DNA of 64,000 nt from Pusillimonas sp. TS35 (GCF_009857885.1 NZ_WWER01000001.1:744001-808000); one strand, 5' to 3'; positions 37,562-46,480 are shown, numbered from the stretch's first letter. The notes: generated from the letters alone by a model not told the origin. Program-made: numbers and translations.

Positions 37562-38650
37562 TCAACTGCCCTCGCCCTGCCGATTTCCAATATCCGCCTC
37601 GTGCACCAAATACCAGACGCCCGCCACGAACAGCGGTGTCAGATAGTACACAGCTCGAAACACCAGTGTCGCGGCAAGCGCGTCGCTGCGCGGCAGTTCC
37701 GCCGACGCGAGCAGCGCGATCACTGTCGCCTCAAGTACCCCAAGGCCTGCCGGCACTCGGATCAGCAAGCCGATGACTGCGCTGAGCAATACTGCGCCCA
37801 AGGCCATCGCATAAGAGGCTTGGTGCTGCAGCAATACATACAGCACGCCGCCCATCAGCAGCCAGTGCACGGCGGCTGCGCCCGCTTGTGCCAGTGCCAG
37901 CGCCCCTGTGGGCAGCACAATGGTATGCCCGCGCACCGACCATTCTCGCCTGCGCGCCAGAAAGCAGAACAGGACGTATGCGACGACCGCGACAATGGCC
38001 ACCCCTCCGCCAATGCGTAGCCCGGTATCGCTCAACGGCCATGTCTCAGGCAACGCGATGTAGCCAGAGGCGAACAGACATCCGCTGACCAGGCAGTAGC
38101 CGATCCAGTTGGTGCTCACAGCGAATGCAAACACTCGCGCGGCGTCGGCGGGCGAAACGCCACTGCATGTATACAAGCGTAGTCGCAGCCCGAGGCCGCC
38201 GATCGACCCTCCCAGATTCAGATTGAAGGCATATGAGGTACAGGCAATGCAAAGTGTGCGCAGGCGCGACAGTGTATGGCCTGTGTAACAACGTCCCAAC
38301 TGATCGAAGCTCGCATACGCAAGATATCCAACGAACGTGAGCGCGTACGCGACAGCGAGAGATGCTGGTGGCAGCGAGGCCGCTGCCTGACCTACCTGCA
38401 CCCAGTCGACGCGAAAGGCAGCCAGTGCCAACAAACCGGCAACCGCAACAATAAAGCCGCCAATCAGTATACGTCGCAGCAGCGGCCAGTGCCGGCGCAG
38501 CCAGGCCGTTACCCCTCGCACCGAATTCGCGCTCGGGCGCGCACCGCTATGGCCCTCCGGCCCGGCGCATTCCCGCCCCACCTCAATCAAGCGGCCTTCC
38601 GCCCGCGCTCTGTCGACTCCGCCGAGCGGCTGCTGCCTCTCGCCGCTCAC
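37562..38650 (-). CDS. ybhN: YbhN/UPF0104-family inner-membrane protein
   Basis: The 362-residue protein has about eight membrane helices and the family features SIGGLGLRLRLYTCSGVSP and RVPAGLGVLEATVIALL, as in the flippase-like part of MprF (lysylphosphatidylglycerol synthase). The first 50 residues are hydrophilic. Its ATG overlaps the stop of the cardiolipin synthase gene. It is the third gene of a ybhP-clsB-ybhN unit, the same set as in E. coli, which suggests a role in phospholipid handling. Confidence 0.88.
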   Translation of the reverse strand: MSGERQQPLGGVDRARAEGRLIEVGRECAGPEGHSGARPSANSVRGVTAWLRRHWPLLRRILIGGFIVAVAGLLALAAFRVDWVQVGQAAASLPPASLAVAYALTFVGYLAYASFDQLGRCYTGHTLSRLRTLCIACTSYAFNLNLGGSIGGLGLRLRLYTCSGVSPADAARVFAFAVSTNWIGYCLVSGCLFASGYIALPETWPLSDTGLRIGGGVAIVAVVAYVLFCFLARRREWSVRGHTIVLPTGALALAQAGAAAVHWLLMGGVLYVLLQHQASYAMALGAVLLSAVIGLLIRVPAGLGVLEATVIALLASAELPRSDALAATLVFRAVYYLTPLFVAGVWYLVHEADIGNRQGEGS

Positions 38651-39861
38651 GGCTTGTCTTCCACCGGCATATCCGCCGCAGGGATGGACGTCAAGGTGCG
38701 CTCACGCGCCGGCAACCAACTGGACCACGAGGGAAAGCGGCGCAGAAAGTGGAATACCAGCGTGCCCAATATGACGCGTTGAATCTTGCGGCGCGGCTGG
38801 GTCGCTCGCTTCACCCGCCGGCAGTGACGCTCCACCAACTCATCCAGCCGCTGCTCCAGCACGCTGCCAAACGCCTCATCACGAATCATCACATTGGCTT
38901 CGAGATTGAAGGCAAGACTGAGCGGATCGAGATTGCTGGACCCGACGGTTGCCCACACGCCATCCACCACGGCCACTTTGCCATGCAGTGGACGTTGGCA
39001 ATACTCATAGATCTCGACGCCAGCCGACAAGAGATAGTCGTACAGCATGGTTGCAACGAAGCGTGCTGCCGGCATGTCAGGCTGGCCTTGCAGGATCAAG
39101 CGCACCCGCACGCCACGCTGGGCAGCACTGCGCAATGAGCGCAGCAACTGATAACCTGGAAAGAAGTAGGCATTGGCAATCGTCACAGTCTGTTTGGCGG
39201 CGCGTATGCCTACGCGGTAGTGCATCTCGATGTCGGTCTTGTGACTGTCGTTGTCGCGCACCACCAGTGCGGCGGACGAATCACCCGGCATCCATACATG
39301 TTGGTGCGCATGGCGCCGTCGCAGGCCTCGCCAAGTGCGCCGCACCGCCTTGACGGGCGCCAGCGCTTCGGCGGCGAAACGCGAGATTTCGTCGACCAGC
39401 GGGCCGCGAATGGCAATCGCATAGTCCTGTTTCGCTGTGGGGCCGAAGTCGGCTAGATGGTCGGCGCCAAAATTGATGCCGCCAACGAAGGCGATCTCGC
39501 CATCCACCACCACAATCTTGCGGTGCAGCCGGCAGAAGAGGTTGGTGCGCACGCCGAAGCGGCGTGGCTGCGGGTCGAAGACATGAAACCCCACGCCGGC
39601 GGAGGTCATAGCACCAATGAAGGAAGGCGACAGATCTGCGGTGCCATAACCGTCAACGGCAATATCGACACGTACGCCGCGGCTTGCCGCCTCAATGACA
39701 GCCTGTTGCAGACTGCGGCCAACCGAGTCATCGAAGATGATAAAGGTTTCGATGACCACCATGCGCCTGGCCTCGCGTATGGCCTGCATCACTGCGGGAA
39801 AGTATTCTTCGCCGTTTTCCAGCAAGGTAATAGCGTTACCGGTTGTCCATTTGCTGTTCAT
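38647..39861 (-). CDS. clsB: Cardiolipin synthase B
   Basis: A phospholipase-D-superfamily enzyme that makes cardiolipin from phosphatidylglycerol or from phosphatidylethanolamine plus glycerol. Both HKD motifs are present: HRKIVVVDGEIAFVGG (near residue 113) and HGKVAVVDGVWATVGSSN (near residue 293). The 404-residue product lacks N-terminal membrane helices, matching ClsB (YbhO) rather than ClsA. It overlaps its neighbours by four bases on each side. Confidence 0.94.
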   Translation of the reverse strand: MNSKWTTGNAITLLENGEEYFPAVMQAIREARRMVVIETFIIFDDSVGRSLQQAVIEAASRGVRVDIAVDGYGTADLSPSFIGAMTSAGVGFHVFDPQPRRFGVRTNLFCRLHRKIVVVDGEIAFVGGINFGADHLADFGPTAKQDYAIAIRGPLVDEISRFAAEALAPVKAVRRTWRGLRRRHAHQHVWMPGDSSAALVVRDNDSHKTDIEMHYRVGIRAAKQTVTIANAYFFPGYQLLRSLRSAAQRGVRVRLILQGQPDMPAARFVATMLYDYLLSAGVEIYEYCQRPLHGKVAVVDGVWATVGSSNLDPLSLAFNLEANVMIRDEAFGSVLEQRLDELVERHCRRVKRATQPRRKIQRVILGTLVFHFLRRFPSWSSWLPARERTLTSIPAADMPVEDKP

Positions 39862-40628
39862 AGCGCGAGCTCCACCGCCAGCGGCGCGTGATCAGAAAGA
39901 TGCGACCAAGGCCGGCGGGCAAGGGCCATAGCATGGTAGCGCAGCACATTGCGCACATATACCCGGTCGAGCCGCAGCAAGGGCCAGCGGGCCGGAAAGG
40001 TGCGGGCCACCCGCCCGTGGCATTCGCGAAACACCTCCTGCAGGCGGCATGCCCGATACAGCATGCGCTGACCCACTTGTCGCCAGTCGTTGAAATCGCC
40101 CGCAATCACCAGGGGTGCATTATCCGGAATTTCCTCGTTGATATAACGGCACAAGCGGCTCAATTGCGCGTGGCGATGACGCTCCTGCAAACCAAGGTGC
40201 ACGCAAATAACATGCACATCTTCGTTGTAGCCCGGAGGGTGCATGACACAGTGCAGCATGCCGCGCTTTTCGTGCTGGCCAATGGAAACATCGATGTTCT
40301 GGTAGAAAACAATGGGAAACTTGGACAGTATTGCGTTGCCATGATGGCCGTGGGGATAGACGGCATTGCGGCCATAGGCATACTGCGGCCAGATGGTGTC
40401 CGCCAGGAACTCGTACTGGCTTGTGGCAGGCCAACGAGCATGCCGCTCGGCATGCCGCTGATGCGCGCCGAGCACTTCCTGCAAAAAAACCACGTCAGCA
40501 CCCGTTGCGCGGATTGCCTCGCGCAGTTCATGCAGGATGAAACGCCGGTTAAGTGCCGTGAACCCCTTGTGGGTATTTACGGTGAGCACCTTAAGCGTAA
40601 ACGGGTTGACGTCGTCGATTCTTGCCAT
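39858..40628 (-). CDS. ybhP: YbhP-like endonuclease/exonuclease/phosphatase family protein
   Basis: The 256-residue product has the fold's motifs in order: VLTVNTHKGF, LQEVLGAH with the metal-binding Glu, VIAGDFNDW, and the terminal LSDHAPLAVEL. The substrate is unknown, and placement with clsB favours a phosphodiester lipid over DNA. The ATG at 40628 is preferred over an upstream frame start at 40733, whose first 35 residues lack family similarity. The stop overlaps the clsB start. Confidence 0.88.
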   Translation of the reverse strand: MARIDDVNPFTLKVLTVNTHKGFTALNRRFILHELREAIRATGADVVFLQEVLGAHQRHAERHARWPATSQYEFLADTIWPQYAYGRNAVYPHGHHGNAILSKFPIVFYQNIDVSIGQHEKRGMLHCVMHPPGYNEDVHVICVHLGLQERHRHAQLSRLCRYINEEIPDNAPLVIAGDFNDWRQVGQRMLYRACRLQEVFRECHGRVARTFPARWPLLRLDRVYVRNVLRYHAMALARRPWSHLSDHAPLAVELAL

Positions 40629-40789
40629 GAATGCGGCGGTTCCGTGAAATGACCGCCCCACCCTCAGCAATCGGTGTGCCCATAGCGGCACACCAACGCA
40701 TCTCGAAGCGCAGGCCGCCGCCGACGCCAGCAACCTGTGGCGGCCGCTGGGGTGAAGCAGCCCCGCTACCGAGCTGGCCCCTTAGATAA

Positions 40790-41584
40790 TCAACCCAGCA
40801 ACAGGGCGTCGTCCGATACCTTTTCGCCGCGCACGCGCTCGAACATCTGTAGCAGATCGGGCACATCCAGGCCTTTGCGCGCCTCTCCGGACACGTCGAG
40901 AACGACATTACCCTGGTGCAGCATGACAGTGCGTTCACCCACGTCCAGCGCTTGGCGCATGCTGTGGGTAACCATCATGGTGGTGAGCCCACTTTCGGCC
41001 ACAATACGCGCAGTCAGCTGCAGCACGAAATCGGCCGTTCGGGGGTCGAGGGCGGCCGTGTGCTCGTCGAGCAGCAAAATGCGCGATGGCCGCAGCGCGG
41101 CCATGAGCAGGCTCACCGCCTGCCGCTGCCCCCCCGAGAGCAGGCCGATGCGATCGGTTAGGCGGTTCTCGAGCCCCAGGCCCAGCATGGACAGGCGCTC
41201 GCGGAACTCATCGCGCATTGCCGCCTTGACGGCACGGCTGAAACCGCGCCGGCGCCCGCGCCCCGACGCGAGCGCGAGGTTCTCTTCAATGGTGAGATCC
41301 TCACAGGTACCCGCCATCGGATCCTGAAAGACCCGTGCAACGCGCTGCGCACGCGTCCAGACGGGTTCGCGCGTGACATCGCGACCGTCGATCGAAATAC
41401 TGCCGCTGTCGATGGCCAGGTCGCCCGAGATGGCGTTGAGGAACGTCGATTTACCGGCACCGTTGGAGCCGATCACCGTGACGAACTGCCCCGCCGGGAT
41501 ATCGAGCGACATGCCCCGCAGCGCCCGCGTTTCAATGGGCGTACCGGGGTTGAACGTAATGGAGACGTTTTTTGCGCTCAGCAT
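40790..41584 (-). CDS. ABC transporter ATP-binding protein (TrpXYZ-like importer)
   Basis: The 264-residue ATPase has Walker A GSNGAGKS near residue 39, signature LSGGQRQAVS, Walker B RILLLDEH and the switch His in VTHSMRQAL. The partner permease is immediately upstream with one base between, and the binding protein lies before that. The ligand is undetermined. Confidence 0.92.
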   Translation of the reverse strand: MLSAKNVSITFNPGTPIETRALRGMSLDIPAGQFVTVIGSNGAGKSTFLNAISGDLAIDSGSISIDGRDVTREPVWTRAQRVARVFQDPMAGTCEDLTIEENLALASGRGRRRGFSRAVKAAMRDEFRERLSMLGLGLENRLTDRIGLLSGGQRQAVSLLMAALRPSRILLLDEHTAALDPRTADFVLQLTARIVAESGLTTMMVTHSMRQALDVGERTVMLHQGNVVLDVSGEARKGLDVPDLLQMFERVRGEKVSDDALLLG

Positions 41585-41585
41585 G

Positions 41586-42476
41586 TCAGCGCCCTCCTTT
41601 GCCGCTTAGGCGCTGCTTGATCAATGGTATGACCAACGCGACTGTGACCAGCACTGCTGTAACCAGATTCAGATCCTGCGCCTTCAGGCCGATGAAGTCG
41701 GCATTGAGCGCCAACGCAATGAAAAAGCGATACAGGACAGCGCCCAGAATCACCGCCAGTGTGGCGATCATCAGCTTGCGAGTAGGCAGAATGCTTTCAC
41801 CGACGATGACGGCGGCAAGGCCAATCACAATAGTGCCTATGCCCATGGAGATATCGGCGCCGCCCTGGGACTGCGCGAACAGCGCGCCCGCCAGCGCGCA
41901 TAGCGCATTGGAAATAGCCATGCCCGCCAGGATACGATTGCCGGTGGCCACGCCTTGCGAACGCGCCATACGTGGATTGGAGCCAGTGGCCCGCATCGCG
42001 AGCCCGATCTCGGTGGAAAAATACCAGTCCAGCACCAGCTTGACCACTATCACCAGCGCGATCAGCAGCAAAGGCCGGAAGATGTAGTCGCTAAGCCCCT
42101 CGGGCTGCAGAAGCGTGAAAACGGTGGGCTCGGTGATCAGCGGCACATTGGGCCGCCCCATGATGCGCAGGTTGATCGAGTACAGCGCAATCATCATCAG
42201 GATGCTCGCCAGCAGATCCATGATCTTGAGCCGTACGTGCAGCCAGCCTGTCATTGCTCCGGCGACCGCGCCGGCCAGCGTGGCGATGGCGGTGGCGGTA
42301 TAGGGGTCCATGCCGCCGCTGACAAGTGTGGCCGCAGTGGCTCCACCCAAGGGAAAACTGCCGTCGACAGTGAGATCGGGGAACCGCAGGATGCGAAAAG
42401 AAATCAGCACGCCCAATGCAACCAGCCCGAAAATCAGGCCGATCTCAAGCGCACCCCATAGAGAATAAAGTGACAT
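41586..42476 (-). CDS. ABC transporter permease (BPD_transp_2 type)
   Basis: The 296-residue protein has about eight hydrophobic helices and the pattern of branched-chain/ribose-type permeases (FPDLTVDGSFPLGGA near residue 32, and GLAMRATGSNPRMARSQGV in the coupling region). It forms the channel of the importer with the adjacent ATPase. A terminator-like hairpin separates it from the binding-protein gene upstream. Confidence 0.92.
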   Translation of the reverse strand: MSLYSLWGALEIGLIFGLVALGVLISFRILRFPDLTVDGSFPLGGATAATLVSGGMDPYTATAIATLAGAVAGAMTGWLHVRLKIMDLLASILMMIALYSINLRIMGRPNVPLITEPTVFTLLQPEGLSDYIFRPLLLIALVIVVKLVLDWYFSTEIGLAMRATGSNPRMARSQGVATGNRILAGMAISNALCALAGALFAQSQGGADISMGIGTIVIGLAAVIVGESILPTRKLMIATLAVILGAVLYRFFIALALNADFIGLKAQDLNLVTAVLVTVALVIPLIKQRLSGKGGR

Positions 42477-42493
42477 GTAGCAGCTCGTTGACG

Positions 42494-42535
42494 AATAAAA
42501 ATAAACAGGCGGGCTGCTGCAACAACCCGCCTGTT
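42494..42535 (-). terminator. Terminator/attenuator between binding-protein and permease genes
   Basis: On the minus strand a 10-bp stem AACAGGCGGG / CCCGCCTGTT with a 12-base loop is followed by TATTTTTATT. It lies about 50 bp after the binding-protein stop and 18 bp before the permease start, so it probably lets excess binding protein be made relative to the membrane parts. Confidence 0.75.
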
Positions 42536-42585
42536 CTGCCTGATCGCGATTTTAATCAATATTGGGGCGGTTCGCGGCGAAGCGG

Positions 42586-43554
42586 CTATTTAACGACCTT
42601 GGTGGCCGATTTTACGAATGCCTCGGACAGCTTGACGCCCTGCTTTTCAGCAGCACCAGGGTTGACATACAGCTCGAGCTTGTCGCTGGTTTGCGAGGCA
42701 ATGCCGCCCGGCTTCTCGCCTTTGAGAATACGGACGACCAGTTTGCCGGTCTGGATGCCCAGATCGTGATAATTGACACCCAACGCTGCAATGGCGCCAC
42801 GCTTGACGCTGTCGGTATCCGAGGCGACGAGCGGAATCTTGGCGTCGTTGCCGACCTTGACCAGGGACTCGTACGCAGATACTACGTTGTTGTCGGTATT
42901 GGTGTAGATGACGTCAACTTTGCCCACCAGGCTTCGGGCCGCCGCACCAACGTCGACCGTGCGCGCCGCGGAGGCTTCGACCAGCGACATGCCGGACTTC
43001 GGCAGGAGTTCGCGCATGCGTTTGACCACCACGACGGAGTTGGCCTCGCCAGGGTTGTAGACCATACCCACCCGCTTGGCATTGGGCACAACCTTTTTGA
43101 TCAGATCAACCTGCTTCTCGAGCGCCAGCGCGTCGGACACGCCCGTTACATTGGTGCCGGATGGCTCCATGGAGGGAACGAGCTGCGCCGCAACAGGATC
43201 CGTAACGGCAGAATACACCACAGGAATCGACTTGGTTGCCGCTACGACAGCCTGCGCCGAAGGCGTGGCGATGGCGACGATGACATTGGGGTTGTCACCT
43301 ACATACTTGCGAGCGATCTGCGCCGCAATAGCGGTATTGCCCTGCGCAGTCTGGAACTGCCACTTGAGGCCGCTTTTCTCGGTATAGCCCGCCTGTTCCA
43401 GCGCTTGTTTCACACCGTCTTTCACTGCGTCGAGCGCGGGATGCTCCACAATCGAGGTGACGGCCACAGATTGCGCGCCTGCCGGCGCATGTGCCAGCAC
43501 TGCAAGCGTTGCCGCGACGCCCGCGAGCAGGCGGGCCGATTTCATCAAACGCAT
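42586..43554 (-). CDS. ABC transporter substrate-binding protein, TrpX/DUF534 family
   Basis: The 322-residue protein has a Sec signal peptide ending near AHAPAGA (residue 27) and a two-lobed periplasmic binding fold of the PF04392 type (VTSIVEHPALDAVKDGVKQAL, IATPSAQAVVAATKSIPVVYSAVTDPV). Relatives in Streptococcus are linked to tryptophan; the ligand here is not predictable. An AGGAG box places the start at 43554. First gene of the importer operon. Confidence 0.92.
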   Translation of the reverse strand: MRLMKSARLLAGVAATLAVLAHAPAGAQSVAVTSIVEHPALDAVKDGVKQALEQAGYTEKSGLKWQFQTAQGNTAIAAQIARKYVGDNPNVIVAIATPSAQAVVAATKSIPVVYSAVTDPVAAQLVPSMEPSGTNVTGVSDALALEKQVDLIKKVVPNAKRVGMVYNPGEANSVVVVKRMRELLPKSGMSLVEASAARTVDVGAAARSLVGKVDVIYTNTDNNVVSAYESLVKVGNDAKIPLVASDTDSVKRGAIAALGVNYHDLGIQTGKLVVRILKGEKPGGIASQTSDKLELYVNPGAAEKQGVKLSEAFVKSATKVVK

Positions 43555-43747
43555 AGGATCTCCTTCTGGAAAACGAACATCGCCGGGCCATTGCCCGCGG
43601 TGGGCGTAAGTCTAACGCGTTGGCGTGTCGCGCGCCTCAAGGATATCCCTGTTAGAAGGCGGCCGGCAATGCATGCATAGCATGGTCCGCCCTTACCGGT
43701 GACTCGATTGGCGGGCGTGGCCTCGTCGCCCTTTGTTTGTTTTACCT

Positions 43748-44536
43748 TTAAACAGTCAGGTAAGCGCCGCCATTCAGGCTGGCGAGCAACGCTCTGGCCC
43801 AGCGCCGCGCTGGCAAGCCATACTGGCTTTCCACACGTTCCGCCCTGCGCAGCAACTGCCCTGTCGTCACATCCAGCACCGGCCCCTTAAAAGCCAGCAC
43901 CACACGATTGCCGGCATCGATTTCGGGCAGCATCAGCACACGGCCGCCAAACGCTTCGCGGATGTTGCCAATATTGCGTGGAAAACTGGCATGGTTGCCA
44001 AAAAGATTGACCGCCATGACGCCGATGTCACCCAACACCGTGCGGCAACCTTCATAGAAGCCCACGCTGTCACGCACCGGCCCTTGGGCCTCGCTATCGT
44101 ACAAATCCACCATCAAGGCGCGGAAACGGCCTGCATTGGCGCCGTCCGCAACCCAGACGCCGGCGTCGGCGTGGGTAACGGTGGAGCGGCTGGCGCCCGG
44201 CAGGCGGAAATACATCCGGCAGGCCGCCGTCACGGCCGGGTTCCACTCGACCGTGACAACAGACGCAGGCGTGTGTTTCAGGGTATAGCGCAGGAGCGAG
44301 CCCGCGCCCAAGCCCAAGACACCGATTTCGTCCTGGCGGGTGGGTTCCAGGAACAGCAGCCAAGCCATCATCTGCTGGGTATACGCCAACACCAGCTCGG
44401 CCGGCCGAGCCAAACGCATGGCACCTTGTATCCATTCAGTGCCGAAATGCAGGTAGCGCACGCCGTCCTGTTCGGACAGCGTGGGTTCGTCGGACGCGTT
44501 ATACACGTTCGAAAATCGCCGCAATGCCCTGGCCAC
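43748..44536 (-). CDS. Spermidine-synthase-like methyltransferase-fold protein
   Basis: The 262-residue protein has a nucleotide-binding loop GVLGLGAGSLLRYTL near residue 73, an acidic strand end (TVEWNPAV) and a VDLYDSEAQGP segment resembling the aminopropyltransferase catalytic region. Spermidine synthases are longer and have the GGGDGG loop, which is not exact here, so the substrate is doubtful. Its start overlaps the end of the thiolase gene by 38 bp. A later start within the overlap is possible. Confidence 0.72.
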   Translation of the reverse strand: MARALRRFSNVYNASDEPTLSEQDGVRYLHFGTEWIQGAMRLARPAELVLAYTQQMMAWLLFLEPTRQDEIGVLGLGAGSLLRYTLKHTPASVVTVEWNPAVTAACRMYFRLPGASRSTVTHADAGVWVADGANAGRFRALMVDLYDSEAQGPVRDSVGFYEGCRTVLGDIGVMAVNLFGNHASFPRNIGNIREAFGGRVLMLPEIDAGNRVVLAFKGPVLDVTTGQLLRRAERVESQYGLPARRWARALLASLNGGAYLTV

Positions 44537-45683
44537 CGCCTATGCACATCGTCACCAGCGCATAGCGGCCTTGCACGCGCACCAACTCGTGCAAGGCCTT
44601 GGCAGTGATGATGGCGCCGGTAGCCCCGATTGGGTGACCCAGGCTGATGCCGCTGCCATTGGGGTTGACCTTGGCCGGATCGAAGCCGAGCTCTTTGCTG
44701 ACCGCGCATGCCTGTGCGGCGAAGGCCTCGTTGGCTTCGATCACATCCAATTGGCCGATATCCAGCCCCGCCTTTTGCAGCGCCAGGCGCGTGGCGGGCA
44801 CCGGGCCGATGCCCATATAGCGCGGGTCGACCCCGGCATGTGCGTATGAGACCAGACGCGCCATCGGCTTGACGCCGCGTGCCTGGGCGGCGCGCGCGCT
44901 CATCAACAGCACTGCCCCAGCCCCGTCGTTGATGCCCGACGCATTGCCGGCCGTGACGGTGCCGTTTTCTTTCTGAAACACTGGCTTGAGCGTGGCGAAA
45001 TTGTCGGCCGTGGCACCCATGCGCACGTGCTCATCGGTGTTGAACACGACTTCACCCTTGCGGGTCTGGCGTACGACAGGAACAATCTGATCCTTGAAAC
45101 GCCCTTCGACAATGGCCTTCTCGGCACGCTGGTGCGAAGCCAGCGCCAACGCATCCTGATCAGCGCGGCTGATTTCGTATTTGCGCGCGACGTTCTCAGC
45201 AGTGACGCCCATATGCATCTTCTCGAAAGGATCGGACAACGCACCTGTCATCATGTCGAGCATGACGCTGTCGCCCATGCGCGCGCCCCAGCGGTGCGCG
45301 GGGGAAATATACGGCGCGCGGCTCATGCTTTCGGCGCCGCCCCCGACTGCAATGTCGGTATCACCCAGCATAATGGCTTGCGCCGCGGACACGATGGCTT
45401 GGAGGCCGGAGCCGCACAGCCGATTCACGTTGAATGCTGGCGTATCCTGCGACAGGCCAGCATTGAGTGTCGCCACGCGGGACAGGTACATATCGCGTGG
45501 CTCGGTATTGATGACGTGGCCGAACACAACATGGCCGACATCTGCGGGCGCAACGTTGGCGCGTTCGAGCACCGCCTTGAGCACAGTGGCGGCCAGATCG
45601 CAAGGCGGTACATCCTTAAGCCCACCGCCAAAATCGCCGATTGCGGTACGGCACGCGCCGACAACAACTACTTCTTCCATCAT
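44499..45683 (-). CDS. Acetyl-CoA acetyltransferase (beta-ketothiolase)
   Basis: Condenses or cleaves acyl-CoAs by Claisen chemistry. The 394-residue thiolase has the acyl-enzyme Cys in NRLCGSGLQAI near residue 90, EANEAFAAQA, the His in GHPIGATGA and the second Cys in CIGGGQG. The degradative and biosynthetic types cannot be separated by eye; PhaA or BktB-like roles are possible, but no phaB or phaC is nearby. Confidence 0.94.
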   Translation of the reverse strand: MMEEVVVVGACRTAIGDFGGGLKDVPPCDLAATVLKAVLERANVAPADVGHVVFGHVINTEPRDMYLSRVATLNAGLSQDTPAFNVNRLCGSGLQAIVSAAQAIMLGDTDIAVGGGAESMSRAPYISPAHRWGARMGDSVMLDMMTGALSDPFEKMHMGVTAENVARKYEISRADQDALALASHQRAEKAIVEGRFKDQIVPVVRQTRKGEVVFNTDEHVRMGATADNFATLKPVFQKENGTVTAGNASGINDGAGAVLLMSARAAQARGVKPMARLVSYAHAGVDPRYMGIGPVPATRLALQKAGLDIGQLDVIEANEAFAAQACAVSKELGFDPAKVNPNGSGISLGHPIGATGAIITAKALHELVRVQGRYALVTMCIGGGQGIAAIFERV

Positions 45684-46139
45684 CGTCTCCTGTAGGTTCC
45701 GGTTGGTGACACAGACACCACGACCACCCGCTTACATACGCTGCATGCCGGCTCCGCGGCTTTGACCGGGCAGCGGCGCACCACGTGGCCGCCTGCCCGA
45801 ATCGATGGTGCATAGTAACGCTTTTTTGCCGCAGATTGCGGCACTGCAACACAACAACCCGACCTGCCCTCGCCGCTGCGAATAGCAGCCCCGCGAACGT
45901 TGCGTGCCGGGCGCATAAACGCAAAAGCGACGGCATATTGCCGTCGCTTCAGACTGCCCTTCAGTAGCCGGCGATTGTCCGTCGCCCCCACATCACCCAT
46001 CCAGCCCATGAGGATCTTTCAGGCCGAACGCTGTTGTTGTCATGCTGTTACATACCTATATGATGAAACAGGGTGCCCGCGCGACCTTGCGCCGGTAACG
46101 CGCGGAACACGGGGGTGGCCACCTGGCTGCGCCGCGTTA
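45684..46139. other. Intergenic region between thiolase and the 46-residue gene
   Basis: This 456-bp stretch shows no open frame with family similarity or a credible ribosome-binding site. It contains the terminator hairpin at 45,925-45,949 and, presumably, the thiolase promoter in the part nearer 45,683. Confidence 0.5.
45925..45949 (-). terminator. Intrinsic terminator after the 46-residue gene
   Basis: A perfect 11-bp stem AAGCGACGGCA / TGCCGTCGCTT with a three-base loop is followed on the minus strand by TTGCGTTT, a weak but T-rich tail. It is 190 bp after the small gene's stop and upstream of the thiolase start, isolating the two units. Confidence 0.65.
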
Positions 46140-46280
46140 TCAGTCTTGCTGAGGCTGTGCGGGCGTCGGCTTCTCGGGTTGCTGGTCCTTCGAGGATTCG
46201 TCATCGCCTTTCTGTGGCGCCACCCAGTTAAGTGGCTGAATCACAAAAGGCTGCTTTCTGGCGACTGGTTTCTTTGCCAT
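46140..46280 (-). CDS. Small hypothetical protein, 46 residues
   Basis: MAKKPVARKQPFVIQPLNWV opens a short product with a basic N-terminus, a hydrophobic middle and a Gln/Pro/Lys/Asp-rich tail ending TPAQPQQD. There is no signal peptide or membrane helix. Support for coding comes from a GGGAGAATATGC ribosome-binding site before the ATG at 46280, a good promoter (46,336-46,364) and a downstream terminator. I do not recognise the family. Confidence 0.65.
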   Translation of the reverse strand: MAKKPVARKQPFVIQPLNWVAPQKGDDESSKDQQPEKPTPAQPQQD

Positions 46281-46335
46281 GCATATTCTCCCGGACACAA
46301 AACATAGGGGCACCCAGCGTGCCCCACACAACACA

Positions 46336-46364
46336 ACTATAGCACAAATGTTGAATAATAACAA
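46336..46364 (-). promoter_or_regulatory. Sigma-70 promoter of the 46-residue gene, with overlapping dyad
   Basis: On the minus strand TTGTTA (46,364-46,359) and TATAGT (46,341-46,336) are separated by exactly 17 bp. A dyad ATGTTG (46,348-46,353) / CAACAT (46,362-46,367) with an eight-base A+T spacer overlaps the -35 and looks like an operator. The surrounding 46,330-46,430 is the A+T-richest patch of the window's right half. Confidence 0.65.
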
Positions 46365-46480
46365 CATTATGAACGAAATTAGGCAATATAAACTGAATTT
46401 GATAGATGATTAATGACATTGACACTTCCGCCCTCCGTTGCCGGATGCAGATCTGTCCGTCCGCACCGTGCAAATTATCG

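Noticed and set aside
43748-44536. True spermidine synthase (speE)
   Set aside because: The nucleotide loop and overall length differ from SpeE and there is no speD or other polyamine gene nearby, so only a spermidine-synthase-like call is given.
45684-46139. Short minus-strand frames upstream of the thiolase
   Set aside because: None has a ribosome-binding site or family-like sequence, and they cross the terminator hairpin.
46336-46367. Fur box over the small gene promoter
   Set aside because: The dyad ATGTTG/CAACAT does not fit the GATAAT hexamer pattern of Fur sites.
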